A DNA stretch of 64,000 bases, taken from the NCBI GenBank assembly GCA_937883785.1, contig CALGDE010000133.1, positions 41,534 through 105,533 of the forward strand, written 5' to 3'. This document shows positions 1 to 8,880 of this stretch, piece after piece (positions within the stretch are counted from its first letter, which is position 1; each line of letters starts with the position of its first letter). The position numbers and the translations under genes were made by a program. A model generated the notes under the pieces. The model searched no databases. It was not told the origin of the DNA and saw nothing but the letters and a program-made list of their open reading frames with translations. Source of the DNA: an uncultured cyanobacterium. GTDB taxonomy: Bacteria > Cyanobacteriota > Cyanobacteriia > CACIAM-69d.

Positions 1-270
1 GGTTTGGGGGTGGCGAAAGGCGACAATTAGGCGGATTTTTTTTGACTGGAACTGGTGATAAAGCTGCGTCAAGGTGCCTACGTTTTCCGTATCAACTTGG
101 GCGATATTTAGCTTATGCTTCAGCCACCAGGGCAGGGCGCGGTTGACAACCCAGCGTACCGGCTCGGAAAAGTTGGGGGGAATAAATTCGAGGGCGGGCT
201 GCACGCTGTTGACGAAAGCTTCTGGCATGACTGGGGTCCCGGTGGCGTTGAGAGTTGTTCGTTGCCCCAT
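1..270 (-). CDS. 1-acyl-glycerol-3-phosphate acyltransferase-like, N-terminal fragment (cut by window edge)
   Basis: Only about 90 N-terminal residues are visible because the reverse-strand frame runs off the left edge. The segment ends in KIRLIVAFRHP, which resembles the beginning of the PlsC-type acyltransferase region in cyanobacterial lysophosphatidate acyltransferases; the catalytic HX4D box would lie outside the window. By family the enzyme would acylate lysophosphatidate at the membrane. ATG at 270 was chosen, but the frame stays open upstream to about 330 without another ATG, and the internal ATG at 228 is also possible. The family call rests on recall of similar proteins and a short stretch, so it is tentative. 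Confidence 0.5.
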   Translation of the reverse strand, partial: MGQRTTLNATGTPVMPEAFVNSVQPALEFIPPNFSEPVRWVVNRALPWWLKHKLNIAQVDTENVGTLTQLYHQFQSKKIRLIVAFRHPQT

Positions 271-320
271 AAAGCCGCCGATTTCGCGGAACTTTACTGG
301 AAACGTTAGCTCAGTCGCCT

Positions 321-436
321 CCCCCCTTACCAAAGGGGGGACTGAGGGGGGATCCTTACCATTCCCCGTCACCAAAAATTCTGGCTGTGGGCTTTAGCTT
401 TGGAGGATCCCCCCAACCCCCCTTGGTAAGGGGGGC
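321..436. repeat. G/C-run inverted repeat pair
   Basis: Two arms, at 321-355 and 405-436, are near inverted copies of each other built from runs of C and G (CCCCCCTTACCAAAGGGGGG in the left arm and CCCCCCTTGGTAAGGGGGG in the right, each followed or preceded by GGATCC). Each arm is also self-complementary. A degenerate relative (CCCCAG, C-run, AGTGATAAA, G-run, CTGGGG) lies at 16654-16686. Such repeats are common between cyanobacterial genes. It sits between two divergently oriented genes, so it is not obviously a terminator. Confidence 0.7.
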
Positions 437-639
437 TTTTCGTTGAACTAACGTTTGGAGCGTTTTTTCTATTTAAGGGGGCGGCAGCGAGGATCGCCAC
501 CAAAACGGACAGATAACCGGTTGTCTGCCCATATTCCCTGCCGATGCGGCATCCAATTTATAAACTGCCTATGCCCTCCGATAGCGAGGGAGTCGCCCGA
601 ACTATTCTTAAATTTCACAAAAAAGTTGGGGATGGGGCG

Positions 640-2778
640 ATGGTTAAGTTTGCGCGGGGGAAGGGGGGCGCAGTGGCTGTGGCGATCGCCGTCATGCTAG
701 GTGGGGGGATTTTTTGGAAAACCCACTCCAGTTTCCAGGCGGACGAGGGGGGGCGATCGCTCCAAACCCCAGCCCTGCCCAATATCGACAACGTTACCGG
801 CACCCCACGCTTCCACGCCCGCCGCAGTCCTAAAGGCTATACCAAGGGCAACGTGGAAAGCATTAGCTTTAGCCCCGATGGGCGCACCATCCTTTCCGCC
901 GCCGGGCGTGCCACTGTCAAACTATGGGACAAAGCTACGGGCAGAGAATTGGTTACGGCTGAAGAAGGTCGGCTGCTCCAAACCCCAATCAACGGTATCC
1001 GCTTCAGTCCCGATGGCACCACCTTTGTGGGTGCTGTGGCTGCCCACTTACGCAGCAAGTCCGGCGACGAAGAGTTGGCGGTTGTTCACCAATGGAATGT
1101 AAAAACCGGCGAAATAGTGCGCACTTTTGAGGGGCAACATCGCTCCATTGATGAGGTTAGCTTTAGTCCCGACGGCACTATGATTCTTTCCGTTTCTACC
1201 CACGGCATTGCCGAGCTGTGGGATGTGGAAACTGGCGACCTGATACGCAATATTGAGTTTTGCTATGGGGGCGATTGCACCGTGGAGGAGGCTGAGTTGC
1301 AGGACCATATGGGTCATCGGGGATTTATTCACGACGCCAGCTTCAGCCCCGACGGCGCCACCATCCTTTCCGCGTCCCTGGACGGCACCGTTAAGCTGTG
1401 GGACCCGGATACTGGCGACCTGGTGCGCACCTTGGGGGAATATTCTGACAACGAGGACGACGGTGTTATCAGCGCCCATTTCAGTCCCGATGGCACCATT
1501 ATCGCCGCTTCAAATAACTCTATGATCGAACTATGGAACGGGGAAACTGGCGAACGGTTATATCGGGAGGAAGACTATAACTTTGTGACGGGTTCTGTGG
1601 CGTTTAATCCTAATGGCTCCACGATCGCGATCGCCGCTGACTTTTCTTTCTCCAGCAAAGTCAAAATTCTGAGCGCAAAAACTGGAGAAGTGATGCGTAC
1701 CTTCGATGCAGAGCGACTTTCCACTGGGAGTTTGGCGTTTAGCCCCAACGGCAACACCCTCGCCCTGGGGAATTCCACTGGCATTGTTTCCCTGTGGAAT
1801 CCCGAAACGGGGCAAAGATTGCGCACCTTAGCTCAGGATGGATCTTCTGTGGATGCGATCGCATTCAGTCCCGATGGCAATACGCTGGCGATCGGTCAGG
1901 GGCGAGCTGTGCGGTTTTGGAACCTGGCAACTGGCGAAGAATTAAGCACCGTTGCGGCCCATACGGGAAGTGTTTCCAGCGTCGCTTTTGGTGATGACGA
2001 TAAAACAATTATTTCTAGCGCCGGAAACACGACAAAATCTTTTGATGCGATGACGGGAAAAGCACTGTCCCAAGGGGAGGATGCTGCGTCTTCCAAAGCT
2101 CAAAGCCAAAATGACGACTTCCCTGCCATCATTGCCGACAAACACCTTGCAGAAGATCGGCATTGGGTGCCCGTCATTAGGGACCAGTCTGGCAGGGTAC
2201 TGCGCACGTTCCAGCGCCATGCTGCCGAGGCGGCGGACGTAACCCTAAGCCCGGGGGGTAATCTGGTTGCTGCTGTTCACCGGGACGGGGTGGTGAAATT
2301 GTGGAATGCTGAAACCGGTGCTGAGGTTCACCAGTTCCAGCATCGGAACCTGGACTTTGCTTGGGGAATAAGCTTTAGCGCAGACGGTAAGATCCTCGCG
2401 TCTTTATCTGGTGAATCGATTCAAATTTGGGACGTGGAAACGGGCAAGGCAATCAGCACTTTGGAGGACACCGGTTTTATCACTTCCGATCAGGCGACGT
2501 TTAGTGCTGACGGCACGATGGTGGCGGCGTTTGATAACACTGGGCTCATTATGGTTTGGGAGGTGGATACGGGCAGGCTATTGGGGCTGCTTGGTGAGGC
2601 GAGCGGGGAGTCTGGCTGGGCCACCGCTTTGCAGTTTAATTCTGACGGCTCGGCGATCGCGGCAGGCTACGAAGACGGGTCAGTGAAGGCGTGGGATCTT
2701 AATCGCGATTCCTTAAGGCAAATGTTGGATGAGGCCCAGAGCCGCGTTTCGCAAATTAGCGTTGAAAGTACGCGATAA
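640..2778 (+). CDS. Membrane-anchored WD40 repeat protein (two beta-propellers)
   Basis: The protein has an N-terminal hydrophobic segment (about residues 11-27) acting as a signal anchor, then about 13 clear WD40 units plus one degenerate unit. Units show the usual FSPDG at the second strand and VKLWD or similar at the end, spaced about 40-60 residues, which fits two seven-bladed propellers. No enzymatic domain is visible, so the likely role is a scaffold, probably outside the cytoplasm. ATG at 640 was chosen because it directly precedes the hydrophobic anchor; in-frame ATGs at 544 and 571 would add 23-32 residues and lack a ribosome site. The region between units 9 and 11 (about 2050-2220) is poor in WD motifs. 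Partner and pathway cannot be inferred. Confidence 0.85.
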   Translation: MVKFARGKGGAVAVAIAVMLGGGIFWKTHSSFQADEGGRSLQTPALPNIDNVTGTPRFHARRSPKGYTKGNVESISFSPDGRTILSAAGRATVKLWDKATGRELVTAEEGRLLQTPINGIRFSPDGTTFVGAVAAHLRSKSGDEELAVVHQWNVKTGEIVRTFEGQHRSIDEVSFSPDGTMILSVSTHGIAELWDVETGDLIRNIEFCYGGDCTVEEAELQDHMGHRGFIHDASFSPDGATILSASLDGTVKLWDPDTGDLVRTLGEYSDNEDDGVISAHFSPDGTIIAASNNSMIELWNGETGERLYREEDYNFVTGSVAFNPNGSTIAIAADFSFSSKVKILSAKTGEVMRTFDAERLSTGSLAFSPNGNTLALGNSTGIVSLWNPETGQRLRTLAQDGSSVDAIAFSPDGNTLAIGQGRAVRFWNLATGEELSTVAAHTGSVSSVAFGDDDKTIISSAGNTTKSFDAMTGKALSQGEDAASSKAQSQNDDFPAIIADKHLAEDRHWVPVIRDQSGRVLRTFQRHAAEAADVTLSPGGNLVAAVHRDGVVKLWNAETGAEVHQFQHRNLDFAWGISFSADGKILASLSGESIQIWDVETGKAISTLEDTGFITSDQATFSADGTMVAAFDNTGLIMVWEVDTGRLLGLLGEASGESGWATALQFNSDGSAIAAGYEDGSVKAWDLNRDSLRQMLDEAQSRVSQISVESTR

Positions 2779-2928
2779 AGAACCGGGTGAAAAATTGGCG
2801 GACACGTCAGGGCGGCGGGCTATCCATTTAAATGGTGTAGTATTAACCGTTGAATTACTCGTTTTTTATGTGGCGGATTGGTGGGCGATCCGACGGAAAA
2901 CCGCCACCTAAAACCGCCGGAAAACCCC

Positions 2929-4698
2929 ATGAACAGCATCGTCAGCACACTTCCCAAAGCGACCAACGTTAAGCCGGCAAAAATTACGCGGGTGCTGCCG
3001 GAGTCGATCGCCGAGGAGTTGGGCTTTGAACCGGGCGATGCCATTGTGAGCATTAACGGGGAGCGACCGCGCGATTTAATCGACTACAACTTTTTGTGCG
3101 CCGACGAGTACTTGCGCCTAGAGATTTTAGACGCAAAGGACCAGCAGCATATTGTTGAGCTGGAGAAGGATTTTGATTCGGAGCTGGGGCTGGAGTTTGA
3201 AACGGCGGTTTTTGATGGGCTTTTACAGTGCAATAATCGCTGCCCCTTTTGCTTTATTGACCAGCAGCCGCCGGGTAAACGGGAGAGCTTGTATTTAAAA
3301 GACGACGATTATCGCCTGAGTTTTTTATACGGGTCGTATCTGACCCTAACCAACTTGACCCGCTCGTCATGGGACCGCATTGAGCAACTGCGCCTGTCGC
3401 CCTTGTATGTGTCGGTGCACGCCACGGAGCCGGCGGTGCGGGAAAAGCTGCTGAAAAATGACCGGGCGGGGGAGATTCTGAATCAGCTTCAGTGGTTTCG
3501 CGATCGCCGCCTGCAAATCCACGCCCAGGTGGTCCTATGTCCGGGCATCAACGACGGGGCGCACCTGGAAACCACCCTGCGAGATTTGGCGAATTTTTAC
3601 AATGCGGACCCCAATCGTCCCCAGTCGGCCCAGTCGGCGGATTTGGGAGCGCGGGCGGCAGGGTTGCGATCGCGGGCTTGGGCATTGGGTGAGGGCGGTG
3701 AGGGCAGCGTGGCCAGCTTTCACGATGACAGCCAAACCGACGATGCTCAGGATAAGGGCAACGAAGGTTTTGAGATGGAAGCGTTTGATGATTTTGAGGG
3801 CGGAAATTTTGATGGGGGGGATGGGGATTTCGATGAAATGCCCGATGGCCCTGCCTATGAAGCCGCCTATGAAAATGCCTATGAAATTGGCGACGACGAA
3901 GAGGAGTGGGACGACGAAGATTGGGATGAAGGCGAACTTAATGACAGCGACGACTGGCTGCCCCCTACAGTGACCTCTGTGGCGGTGGTGCCGGTGGGAT
4001 TGACGCGATTTCGTCCCGATTTAGATGAGCTGGATCCGGTGTCCCCTGCCAAGGCTCGTGAGGTGATTGGTCAGGTGCAGGCGCTTCAGGCGGAATTTCG
4101 CGAAGCCCTGGGATCCACTTTTGTGTGGCTGGCGGATGAGTGGTTTGTGATTGCTGGTCAGGAGCTACCGCCCCTGGAAGCTTACGAGAATTTTCCCCAA
4201 ATTGATAATGGCGTAGGATCCATCCGCCTCTTTGTAGACCGCTTTGAACAGGCGATCGCCCAACGCATCAGCACCTTAACCGCCGAACAGGGACCGCTCC
4301 AGCTCCCCCAGCCTCGGCGCTATACCTGGGTGGTGGGCAATATGGTTAAGCTCGCCTTCGCCCCCCTGGTGGATCGGCTCAACACCATCGACGGGCTGAC
4401 CGTAACCCTCGCCGCCCTAAACTCCGACTACTGGGGACAGCAGTTTACGGTAACCGGCTTGCTTACCGGCAGCGATCTGCTGAAAAATCTTCAGGACACG
4501 GACCTAGGCGATGGCATTTTGCTGCCCTCGTTGATGTTGAAACACGGCGACCCACGCTTTTTGGACGATATGACCGTCGGGGAATTAAGCGACTCCCTAG
4601 GAGTTCCCATTACCATCATCACCGACGCCGACTCTCTAGTGGACAATTGCCTGGGGCGGACCACCAGCGGCAAACCGGGCAACCACACCCAGGGCTAG
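2929..4698 (+). CDS. PDZ / radical SAM / DUF512 protein, cyanobacterial oxidoreductase family (TIGR03279-like), with acidic insertion
   Basis: The start of the 589-residue protein (about residues 15-60) is PDZ-like (PESIAEELGFEPGDAIVSING). A radical SAM-type cluster motif CNNRCPFC follows at residues 101-108, and a DUF512-type C-terminal half contains VPVGLTRFRPD and a conserved end region (LLPSLMLKHGDPRFLDD). This combination matches the cyanobacterial FeS oxidoreductase family TIGR03279; the substrate is unknown. Between residues about 226 and 344 there is a low-complexity insertion rich in D, E and G that I do not expect in the family. ATG at 2929 was preferred over an upstream TTG at 2878 because the protein homology starts near there. 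A tRNA-Pro gene follows about 100 bp downstream. Confidence 0.88.
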   Translation: MNSIVSTLPKATNVKPAKITRVLPESIAEELGFEPGDAIVSINGERPRDLIDYNFLCADEYLRLEILDAKDQQHIVELEKDFDSELGLEFETAVFDGLLQCNNRCPFCFIDQQPPGKRESLYLKDDDYRLSFLYGSYLTLTNLTRSSWDRIEQLRLSPLYVSVHATEPAVREKLLKNDRAGEILNQLQWFRDRRLQIHAQVVLCPGINDGAHLETTLRDLANFYNADPNRPQSAQSADLGARAAGLRSRAWALGEGGEGSVASFHDDSQTDDAQDKGNEGFEMEAFDDFEGGNFDGGDGDFDEMPDGPAYEAAYENAYEIGDDEEEWDDEDWDEGELNDSDDWLPPTVTSVAVVPVGLTRFRPDLDELDPVSPAKAREVIGQVQALQAEFREALGSTFVWLADEWFVIAGQELPPLEAYENFPQIDNGVGSIRLFVDRFEQAIAQRISTLTAEQGPLQLPQPRRYTWVVGNMVKLAFAPLVDRLNTIDGLTVTLAALNSDYWGQQFTVTGLLTGSDLLKNLQDTDLGDGILLPSLMLKHGDPRFLDDMTVGELSDSLGVPITIITDADSLVDNCLGRTTSGKPGNHTQG

Positions 4699-4799
4699 AC
4701 ACCAGCGTTGGGTTTAAACAATATCCAGTTCGCCGCGGGATAAATTCAGCTATACTACTTGCACGCAAAATAGTGACCAATGTCGCTGAAATGCAGTTA

Positions 4800-4873
4800 C
4801 GGGATGTAGCGCAGCTTGGTAGCGCGCCTGCTTTGGGAGCAGGATGCCGCAGGTTCAAATCCTGTCATCCCGA
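4800..4873 (+). tRNA. trnP-UGG: tRNA-Pro (anticodon UGG)
   Basis: A 74-base cloverleaf: acceptor CGGGATG (4800-4806) pairs with CATCCCG (4866-4872), with discriminator A at 4873. The anticodon stem is CCTGC/GCAGG, with loop TTTGGGA carrying anticodon TGG at 4834-4836. The T arm contains GGTTCAAATCC. The D arm has GCGC/GCGC with GCAGCTTGGTAGC between. CCA is not encoded. Confidence 0.97.
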
Positions 4874-4957
4874 TTGTTATGTTGTTATATTTTTCCCCTA
4901 GCGTAAGCAACACTCAGCTAATCGCCGTGTGGCCTATGCTCAATGCCTCCTGCGAGT

Positions 4958-5077
4958 CTATTTCCGACTAATGGTGTCCAGCGATGCCTTGGTTTGCCAA
5001 ATAATGATTCCGGTAAACGCCAAGGTGAAAGCAATTTGGAATACGAAAATGCCGGGATAGGTCTCAAAGGTGATCAT
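4958..5077 (-). CDS. Small single-pass membrane protein, 39 residues
   Basis: The reverse strand encodes a 39-residue peptide beginning MITFETYPGIF and ending DTISRK. It has one strongly hydrophobic helix (about residues 9-28, including FVFQIAFTLAFTGIIIW). The size and layout resemble the tiny one-helix subunits of photosystems, cytochrome b6f or NDH-1, but I do not recognise it as any known subunit (it does not look like PsbX, PsbM, PetN, PetL, PetG or PsaM). It lies between tRNA-Pro and the DUF5331 gene. No strong ribosome site is visible. Coding status is inferred from the clean amphipathic layout and a compact start and stop. Confidence 0.5.
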   Translation of the reverse strand: MITFETYPGIFVFQIAFTLAFTGIIIWQTKASLDTISRK

Positions 5078-5158
5078 AAATCTGACGGTATTTGCAGCTA
5101 ACGTTTATTTAAAGACAGGCTTAGCCGGTCGGGACTAACTAAGCTCCCACGATTGTAG

Positions 5159-5788
5159 CTACGCCGTAAATTTTCGGCGAGGTCGGGGGGGGAGCGGTCG
5201 GGGACGATCGCGCCCTTCACAGGTACTGTCCACCGCGTTAGCCCGTCGGGTTACCTCCGTGGTGGACTGGTTGCCGCCGCTGCGGGGAATGGGACGAGGG
5301 GGACGTTGAAGCACCTGGTCCGGGCTGGTGGGGGGAGTAGGGCGATTTCCAGCCCCTGGATTACTAGCCACGCCTGCTTTACGAGGTGTATCCGCAGGCA
5401 TTGCCTCAGGCTGCCGCTGTTGGAAAAAGTGGCGACCCCCCATCTCCATTGATGGCTCCGCCGCACTGGGCAAGCGATGGGGCGCTATCTCTTGCCCAGG
5501 CAGGGCAGCCCCCTCTGGCAAGGTGCCCAATAGTCTTTCGGGATTAAAATTCAGCCCCAACGCCTCCACCATCTGGTCAGGATCAGAATTTAAGTCTGCC
5601 AATAGGGGCAAAATCTGGGTCAATTCAGGGTTCAGCACTGATATGGTCGCCAGGATAAAGCTGGAGGAGGGGCGCCGTTGATCCTTGTGGGTAATCCAAA
5701 TCTCCATGCGAGAGAGCCAGTGGCGATTATCGCGATAATAAGTTAGCCACATCTGGCGCAAATTGTGACGCAGTTGCTCGGGGTTCAT
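5159..5788 (-). CDS. DUF5331 domain protein (cyanobacterial)
   Basis: The first 100 residues match what I know of the cyanobacterial DUF5331 family: MNPEQLRHNLRQMWLTYYRD at the start, RRPSSSFILATISVL near residue 40, and LNSDPDQMVEALGLNFNPE near residue 75. The remaining half is proline- and arginine-rich and of low complexity, probably disordered, ending in a basic tail (RPRPLPPRPRRKFTA). No enzymatic motif or membrane segment is visible, and the family has no established function. It is likely transcribed on its own, between a small membrane-protein gene and the divergent gene at 6069. Confidence 0.8.
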   Translation of the reverse strand: MNPEQLRHNLRQMWLTYYRDNRHWLSRMEIWITHKDQRRPSSSFILATISVLNPELTQILPLLADLNSDPDQMVEALGLNFNPERLLGTLPEGAALPGQEIAPHRLPSAAEPSMEMGGRHFFQQRQPEAMPADTPRKAGVASNPGAGNRPTPPTSPDQVLQRPPRPIPRSGGNQSTTEVTRRANAVDSTCEGRDRPRPLPPRPRRKFTA

Positions 5789-6068
5789 GGGGAAACGGTA
5801 TTCCTTGTTGAAGTCTCAATTGCTGGAGACGATGTTCTTCCAGTATCCGAGGCAGATCAGCTTCCGCTTCGCCAGCAATTGTTTGCTAATTATTATTTAT
5901 TTGTGAATTATCCCTGGATTGGGGCTGAGTTTAACGACTATGTGGCAAATTAAACACAATTTATCGGCACATTTTTACGGACACGCCTCCGAGTGTTTAT
6001 AACAGTGCTAAAGATTGCGATCGCAACAGCGCCAAAACAAGTTCTAAAACAGCGGAGCAAGCCCCATT

Positions 6069-6491
6069 ATGTCGTTCGAGGTTATCCTCATTTTGCTGCT
6101 GGCTCTGATTTTCTTTGCCCAGTGGGTCGATGGCCTGCTGCGGGAACGGAAGAAGCGCCTTTCAAAAGATGCCCAGTCAGCCGCATTCAAAGCAAAAATC
6201 AAAGCTCAAAAAGAGTCCTTGAAAGGCATCCTTGGCGAGTTCCAGAAAGATCCCCTCGACGTTCAACTCCAGTCCGAGTTGTTGCAATCTATGGCGGTAC
6301 AGGGTAACCCAGGTGGCACTGGGCTAGCCTACAACGTCGTTTTGGCTGCCTTGGCAGAAAATCCCACCGCCGGTATTTTGAAGCAGCTTGCCCTTGACGC
6401 AGGGCGAATCCATTTCAGTGAAATGCGTGGTGGTGAAGCTAGTGTGGACGACGAACAGCGAATTATGAACGATATTGCGGTGCGCACCTAA
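6069..6491 (+). CDS. Hypothetical protein with N-terminal membrane anchor, 140 residues
   Basis: The product starts with a hydrophobic segment (MSFEVILILLLALIFFAQWV, residues 1-20). A basic coiled-coil-prone stretch follows (residues 22-60, rich in K, A, E and Q), then a mixed region with no recognised motif (LQSELLQSMAVQGNPGGTGLA near residue 75). It looks like an inner-membrane-anchored cytoplasmic protein. I do not recognise the family. It is followed by a 550-bp intergenic stretch holding a MITE-like element. Confidence 0.6.
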   Translation: MSFEVILILLLALIFFAQWVDGLLRERKKRLSKDAQSAAFKAKIKAQKESLKGILGEFQKDPLDVQLQSELLQSMAVQGNPGGTGLAYNVVLAALAENPTAGILKQLALDAGRIHFSEMRGGEASVDDEQRIMNDIAVRT

Positions 6492-6630
6492 TTGTTTGAG
6501 CTCTTATAGAGAGGGTTGGGCAAAAATGACTGCGTGGGCATGTCAGTGGCGAAGACAAACCCCAGCGTGCCTGACTAGCCAATGAATACTGAGTGAGGAT
6601 GATCCCTGTGTGTTTTTATCCAGAATTGAT

Positions 6631-6789
6631 TAGGGCGTGTTATCGATTAAGCGCCAGAATCTTTGCACAGTGGGGAGTCCACCTCCTTTCACGACAAAGC
6701 ATATTGGGAGCTGAGATTGGGAGCTGAGATTTTTGTGGTTACTGGCTTTGAGGTTTGAATTTTGAGATTTAAATGATGACAGCCCCTAG
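6631..6789 (+). mobile_element. MITE-like element, copy 1 (159 bp)
   Basis: The ends are inverted: TAGGGCGTGTTATCGATTAA on the left and AAATGATGACAGCCCCTAG on the right. The interior (GCCAGAATC, CACAGTGGGGAGTCCAC, CCTTTCA, AAAGCATATT) matches copy 3 at 22810-22941 closely, and copy 2 at 8877-9010 more loosely. This copy carries an extra 13-bp tandem duplication (ATTGGGAGCTGAG at 6703-6715 and again at 6716-6728). There is no coding capacity, so any movement would need a transposase from elsewhere. Confidence 0.75.
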
Positions 6790-6790
6790 G

Positions 6791-6862
6791 ACCTATGCGA
6801 AACGGGCATAACCTCTTCCCCGCTTCTTTGGAGAGGTGGGGGATGGGCATAGGGCTTTTTTG
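6791..6862 (+). terminator. Branched hairpin followed by a T-run, candidate terminator
   Basis: CCTATGC at about 6792 can pair with GCATAGG near 6846, enclosing an inner stem ACCTCT/AGAGGT, and the structure is followed by CTTTTTTG. It could terminate rightward transcription from the gene at 6069, or be part of another small repeat. Folding was judged by eye only. Confidence 0.4.
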
Positions 6863-6921
6863 CGCTTCTTGCCCCTTGCTTGAAGGGATGAATTCGATGA
6901 ATTTTGAATGGGTAAAAAATA

Positions 6922-6961
6922 AACAATAAAAACGCGAAACCCTGATGTTTAGGGTTTCGCG
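6922..6961 (-). terminator. Rho-independent terminator of chlP
   Basis: A perfect 11-bp stem CGCGAAACCCT/AGGGTTTCGCG (6933-6943 and 6951-6961) with a 7-base loop. On the reverse strand it is followed by TTTTTATTGTTT. It lies about 90 bp beyond the chlP stop codon, in the right orientation to end that transcript. Confidence 0.85.
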
Positions 6962-7048
6962 ATCGCCAAAAACCGAACAGTAATCAGCAAGATAGAGGGC
7001 AACTAAGAGCGTTAAGTAAGAACCCCGAAGAGTTAGTTGTTTTACTCC

Positions 7049-8290
7049 CTAACGGTTTGCCATTTGTTTCGGCGCCAGGGCATAGCCACGCATTAGACTA
7101 CCGATTGTCTTCGCAGTGATTTTTAGCTGCACAAAAGGATTTGCCGGCACCACCGTCTTGTACAGGTAGCTTTCGAACGTTAGCTTTTGTACATCGATAT
7201 CAGAGCACATTTCCACAAATGCTTCCCGAGTGGCATCGGACCGGTAGAACACCCGTTGCAGCACGTCTAGTACCAGATAGGTCAAGCCATACTCGCGATC
7301 CCAACGCTTGATGTACTTCTTCAAATCTGCCTCAGTGGGAACTTTTGCCCCTTGCTCAGACATTTCCACAATGGTCTCAGCGCACATGCGTCCAGACTTA
7401 GCCGCAAAGTAAATGCCTTCACCGGAAGACTTGGTAACAGTACCGGCAGCGTCGCCCACCAGGGCAACCCGACCTACCACACGCCGAGGACGGGGATGCT
7501 CAGGAATAGGATGAGCTTCCACTTTGATGATTTCGCCACCTTCTAGGCGCTTGGCTGCCCGCTTGCGGATACCCGCCTGTAGCTTCTTGATGCTGGCTTG
7601 GTTGCCGCGCATGGTGCCAGTGCCCACTGCCACGTGGTCATACTTAGGGAATACCCACGCATAGAAGTCGGGAGACACATCGTCGCCCACGTACATTTCC
7701 GCCAGGTCTTCGTAGTAATCCATCTTGTCCTGGGGGATGCGAATGCGCTCTTGGAACGCTACCGCATAGTTGTAGTCGCCGGCGTCGATCGCCTTAGCTA
7801 CACGAGAGTTAGCACCATCGGCACCAATCACCAAGTCCACCTGAAGGGTTTTGGCTTCACCCTGGATCTTGCCACCAGAATGGTCGGCGTAGTGCAAGGT
7901 GTAGGGATCCTTATCGTTAGTAGGCAGCTCCAACTTATGGACCGTGCCATTGATCAGCTTGGCCCCCAGCTTTTCGGCGCGATCGCGCATAAACCCATCA
8001 AGAATTTCCCGACGGCACATGCCAATGTACTCGTCATCTTTCAAGGTGCCACCGATGTCGACTTCCACGTTAGACGGGGAAATCATCTTCATCTTCCGCA
8101 CGCGACGATCAATAATTTCTGGCGGCAATTCAAACTCACCCACCATGCACAGGGGAATTGCACCACCACAAGGCTTGGCGTTGTCTAACTTGCGCTCGAA
8201 GATGTAGGTCTCAATACCCGCTTTAACTAGCGTCTCGGCGGCAGAGGAACCCGCCGGACCACCTCCTACAACAGCTACCCGTAACGTCAC
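7049..8290 (-). CDS. chlP: Geranylgeranyl diphosphate / geranylgeranyl-chlorophyll reductase
   Basis: This flavoprotein reduces the geranylgeranyl tail to phytyl for chlorophyll and tocopherol synthesis at the thylakoid, using NADPH. The 413-residue protein begins with a dinucleotide-binding fold (VAVVGGGPAGSSAAETLVKA). It also has the family signature region AKPCGGAIPLCM near residue 40 and the FAD-binding GDAAGTVTKSSGEGIYFAAK near residue 290. Length and sequence fit cyanobacterial ChlP (about 406 residues). The start is GTG at 8290, preceded by AGGAG eight bases upstream. It is monocistronic: a terminator follows, and the divergent ycf33-like gene starts 374 bp away. Confidence 0.97.
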   Translation of the reverse strand: MTLRVAVVGGGPAGSSAAETLVKAGIETYIFERKLDNAKPCGGAIPLCMVGEFELPPEIIDRRVRKMKMISPSNVEVDIGGTLKDDEYIGMCRREILDGFMRDRAEKLGAKLINGTVHKLELPTNDKDPYTLHYADHSGGKIQGEAKTLQVDLVIGADGANSRVAKAIDAGDYNYAVAFQERIRIPQDKMDYYEDLAEMYVGDDVSPDFYAWVFPKYDHVAVGTGTMRGNQASIKKLQAGIRKRAAKRLEGGEIIKVEAHPIPEHPRPRRVVGRVALVGDAAGTVTKSSGEGIYFAAKSGRMCAETIVEMSEQGAKVPTEADLKKYIKRWDREYGLTYLVLDVLQRVFYRSDATREAFVEMCSDIDVQKLTFESYLYKTVVPANPFVQLKITAKTIGSLMRGYALAPKQMANR

Positions 8291-8664
8291 AGGCGTTCTC
8301 CTAAATGTCTGGCTTTATCGACAATTGGTGACAAATCTATCACAGCCCTTCGGCGTCCCATTACGAGACTTAATGCTCTGTCATGCTCGCGCAATAGAGT
8401 GTAACGAGAGGGGAGCAATGGCTTGCAATTTTTGCGAATTCTCTATCCCGTTTTGCTCCTTCGGAAATCCTTGCTTAGCAAGAGTTGCGCTAAATAACCT
8501 TTCCTTCCAAACTGGTTAATAGGCTCGAAAGTGGATTCCAGCAAAAGCTTAGTCAAAACAGACTAGTGGACAGCAGCTATTGCCTATGCACGGTTGCTTG
8601 AAAAATTGCTTGAAACAACATTGAAACAATCACAAAGGGCAGAGCACCGTTAGCTAGAGGCACT
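8291..8664. other. Intergenic region between chlP and the ycf33-like gene
   Basis: This 374-bp stretch separates two divergent genes and must hold both promoters. The chlP ribosome site (TAGGAG) is at the left end, and AGAGG lies before the ATG at 8665. I see no convincing -35/-10 pair, small ORF or repeat here. Confidence 0.5.
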
Positions 8665-8880
8665 ATGAGCGAGTTTTTCAATAACGTCCTACGCTACCCC
8701 CGCTTCCTAATTTCCTTTTCTTTGGGGGTAGTTTTAACCCTGCTGTCTCCGTTCACCCGGTTAATGCAGGACCGGAAGAGCGCTGTTTTGGTGGTCAGCT
8801 TGTTTGTATCTTCCCTGATATTTATTGTATTTACCCTGCGGGCCATGCTGGGACTGAGCGTTGTTGAGTTTGCGTCCTAA
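8665..8880 (+). CDS. ycf33: Ycf33 / DUF751 family small membrane protein
   Basis: The 71-residue protein has two hydrophobic helices (about residues 13-30 and 42-62) and matches the DUF751/Ycf33 pattern: an N-terminal FFNNVLRYPRFLISF, a short polar loop, and a C-terminal FTLRAMLGL. The family is conserved in cyanobacteria and plastids, and its function is not firmly established. An AGAGG ribosome site precedes the ATG. The TAA stop codon is the first part of the left end of MITE-like copy 2, so the element abuts the gene with no spacer. Confidence 0.85.
   Translation: MSEFFNNVLRYPRFLISFSLGVVLTLLSPFTRLMQDRKSAVLVVSLFVSSLIFIVFTLRAMLGLSVVEFAS

Noticed and set aside
5765..5953. Forward frame of 62 residues overlapping the DUF5331 gene start, and a reverse frame (EAEADLPRILEEHRLQQLRL) running into it
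   Set aside because: The forward frame lacks a ribosome site and protein-like pattern. The reverse frame looks helical but has no start codon and is only about 50 residues before a stop inside the DUF5331 gene; too weak to list.
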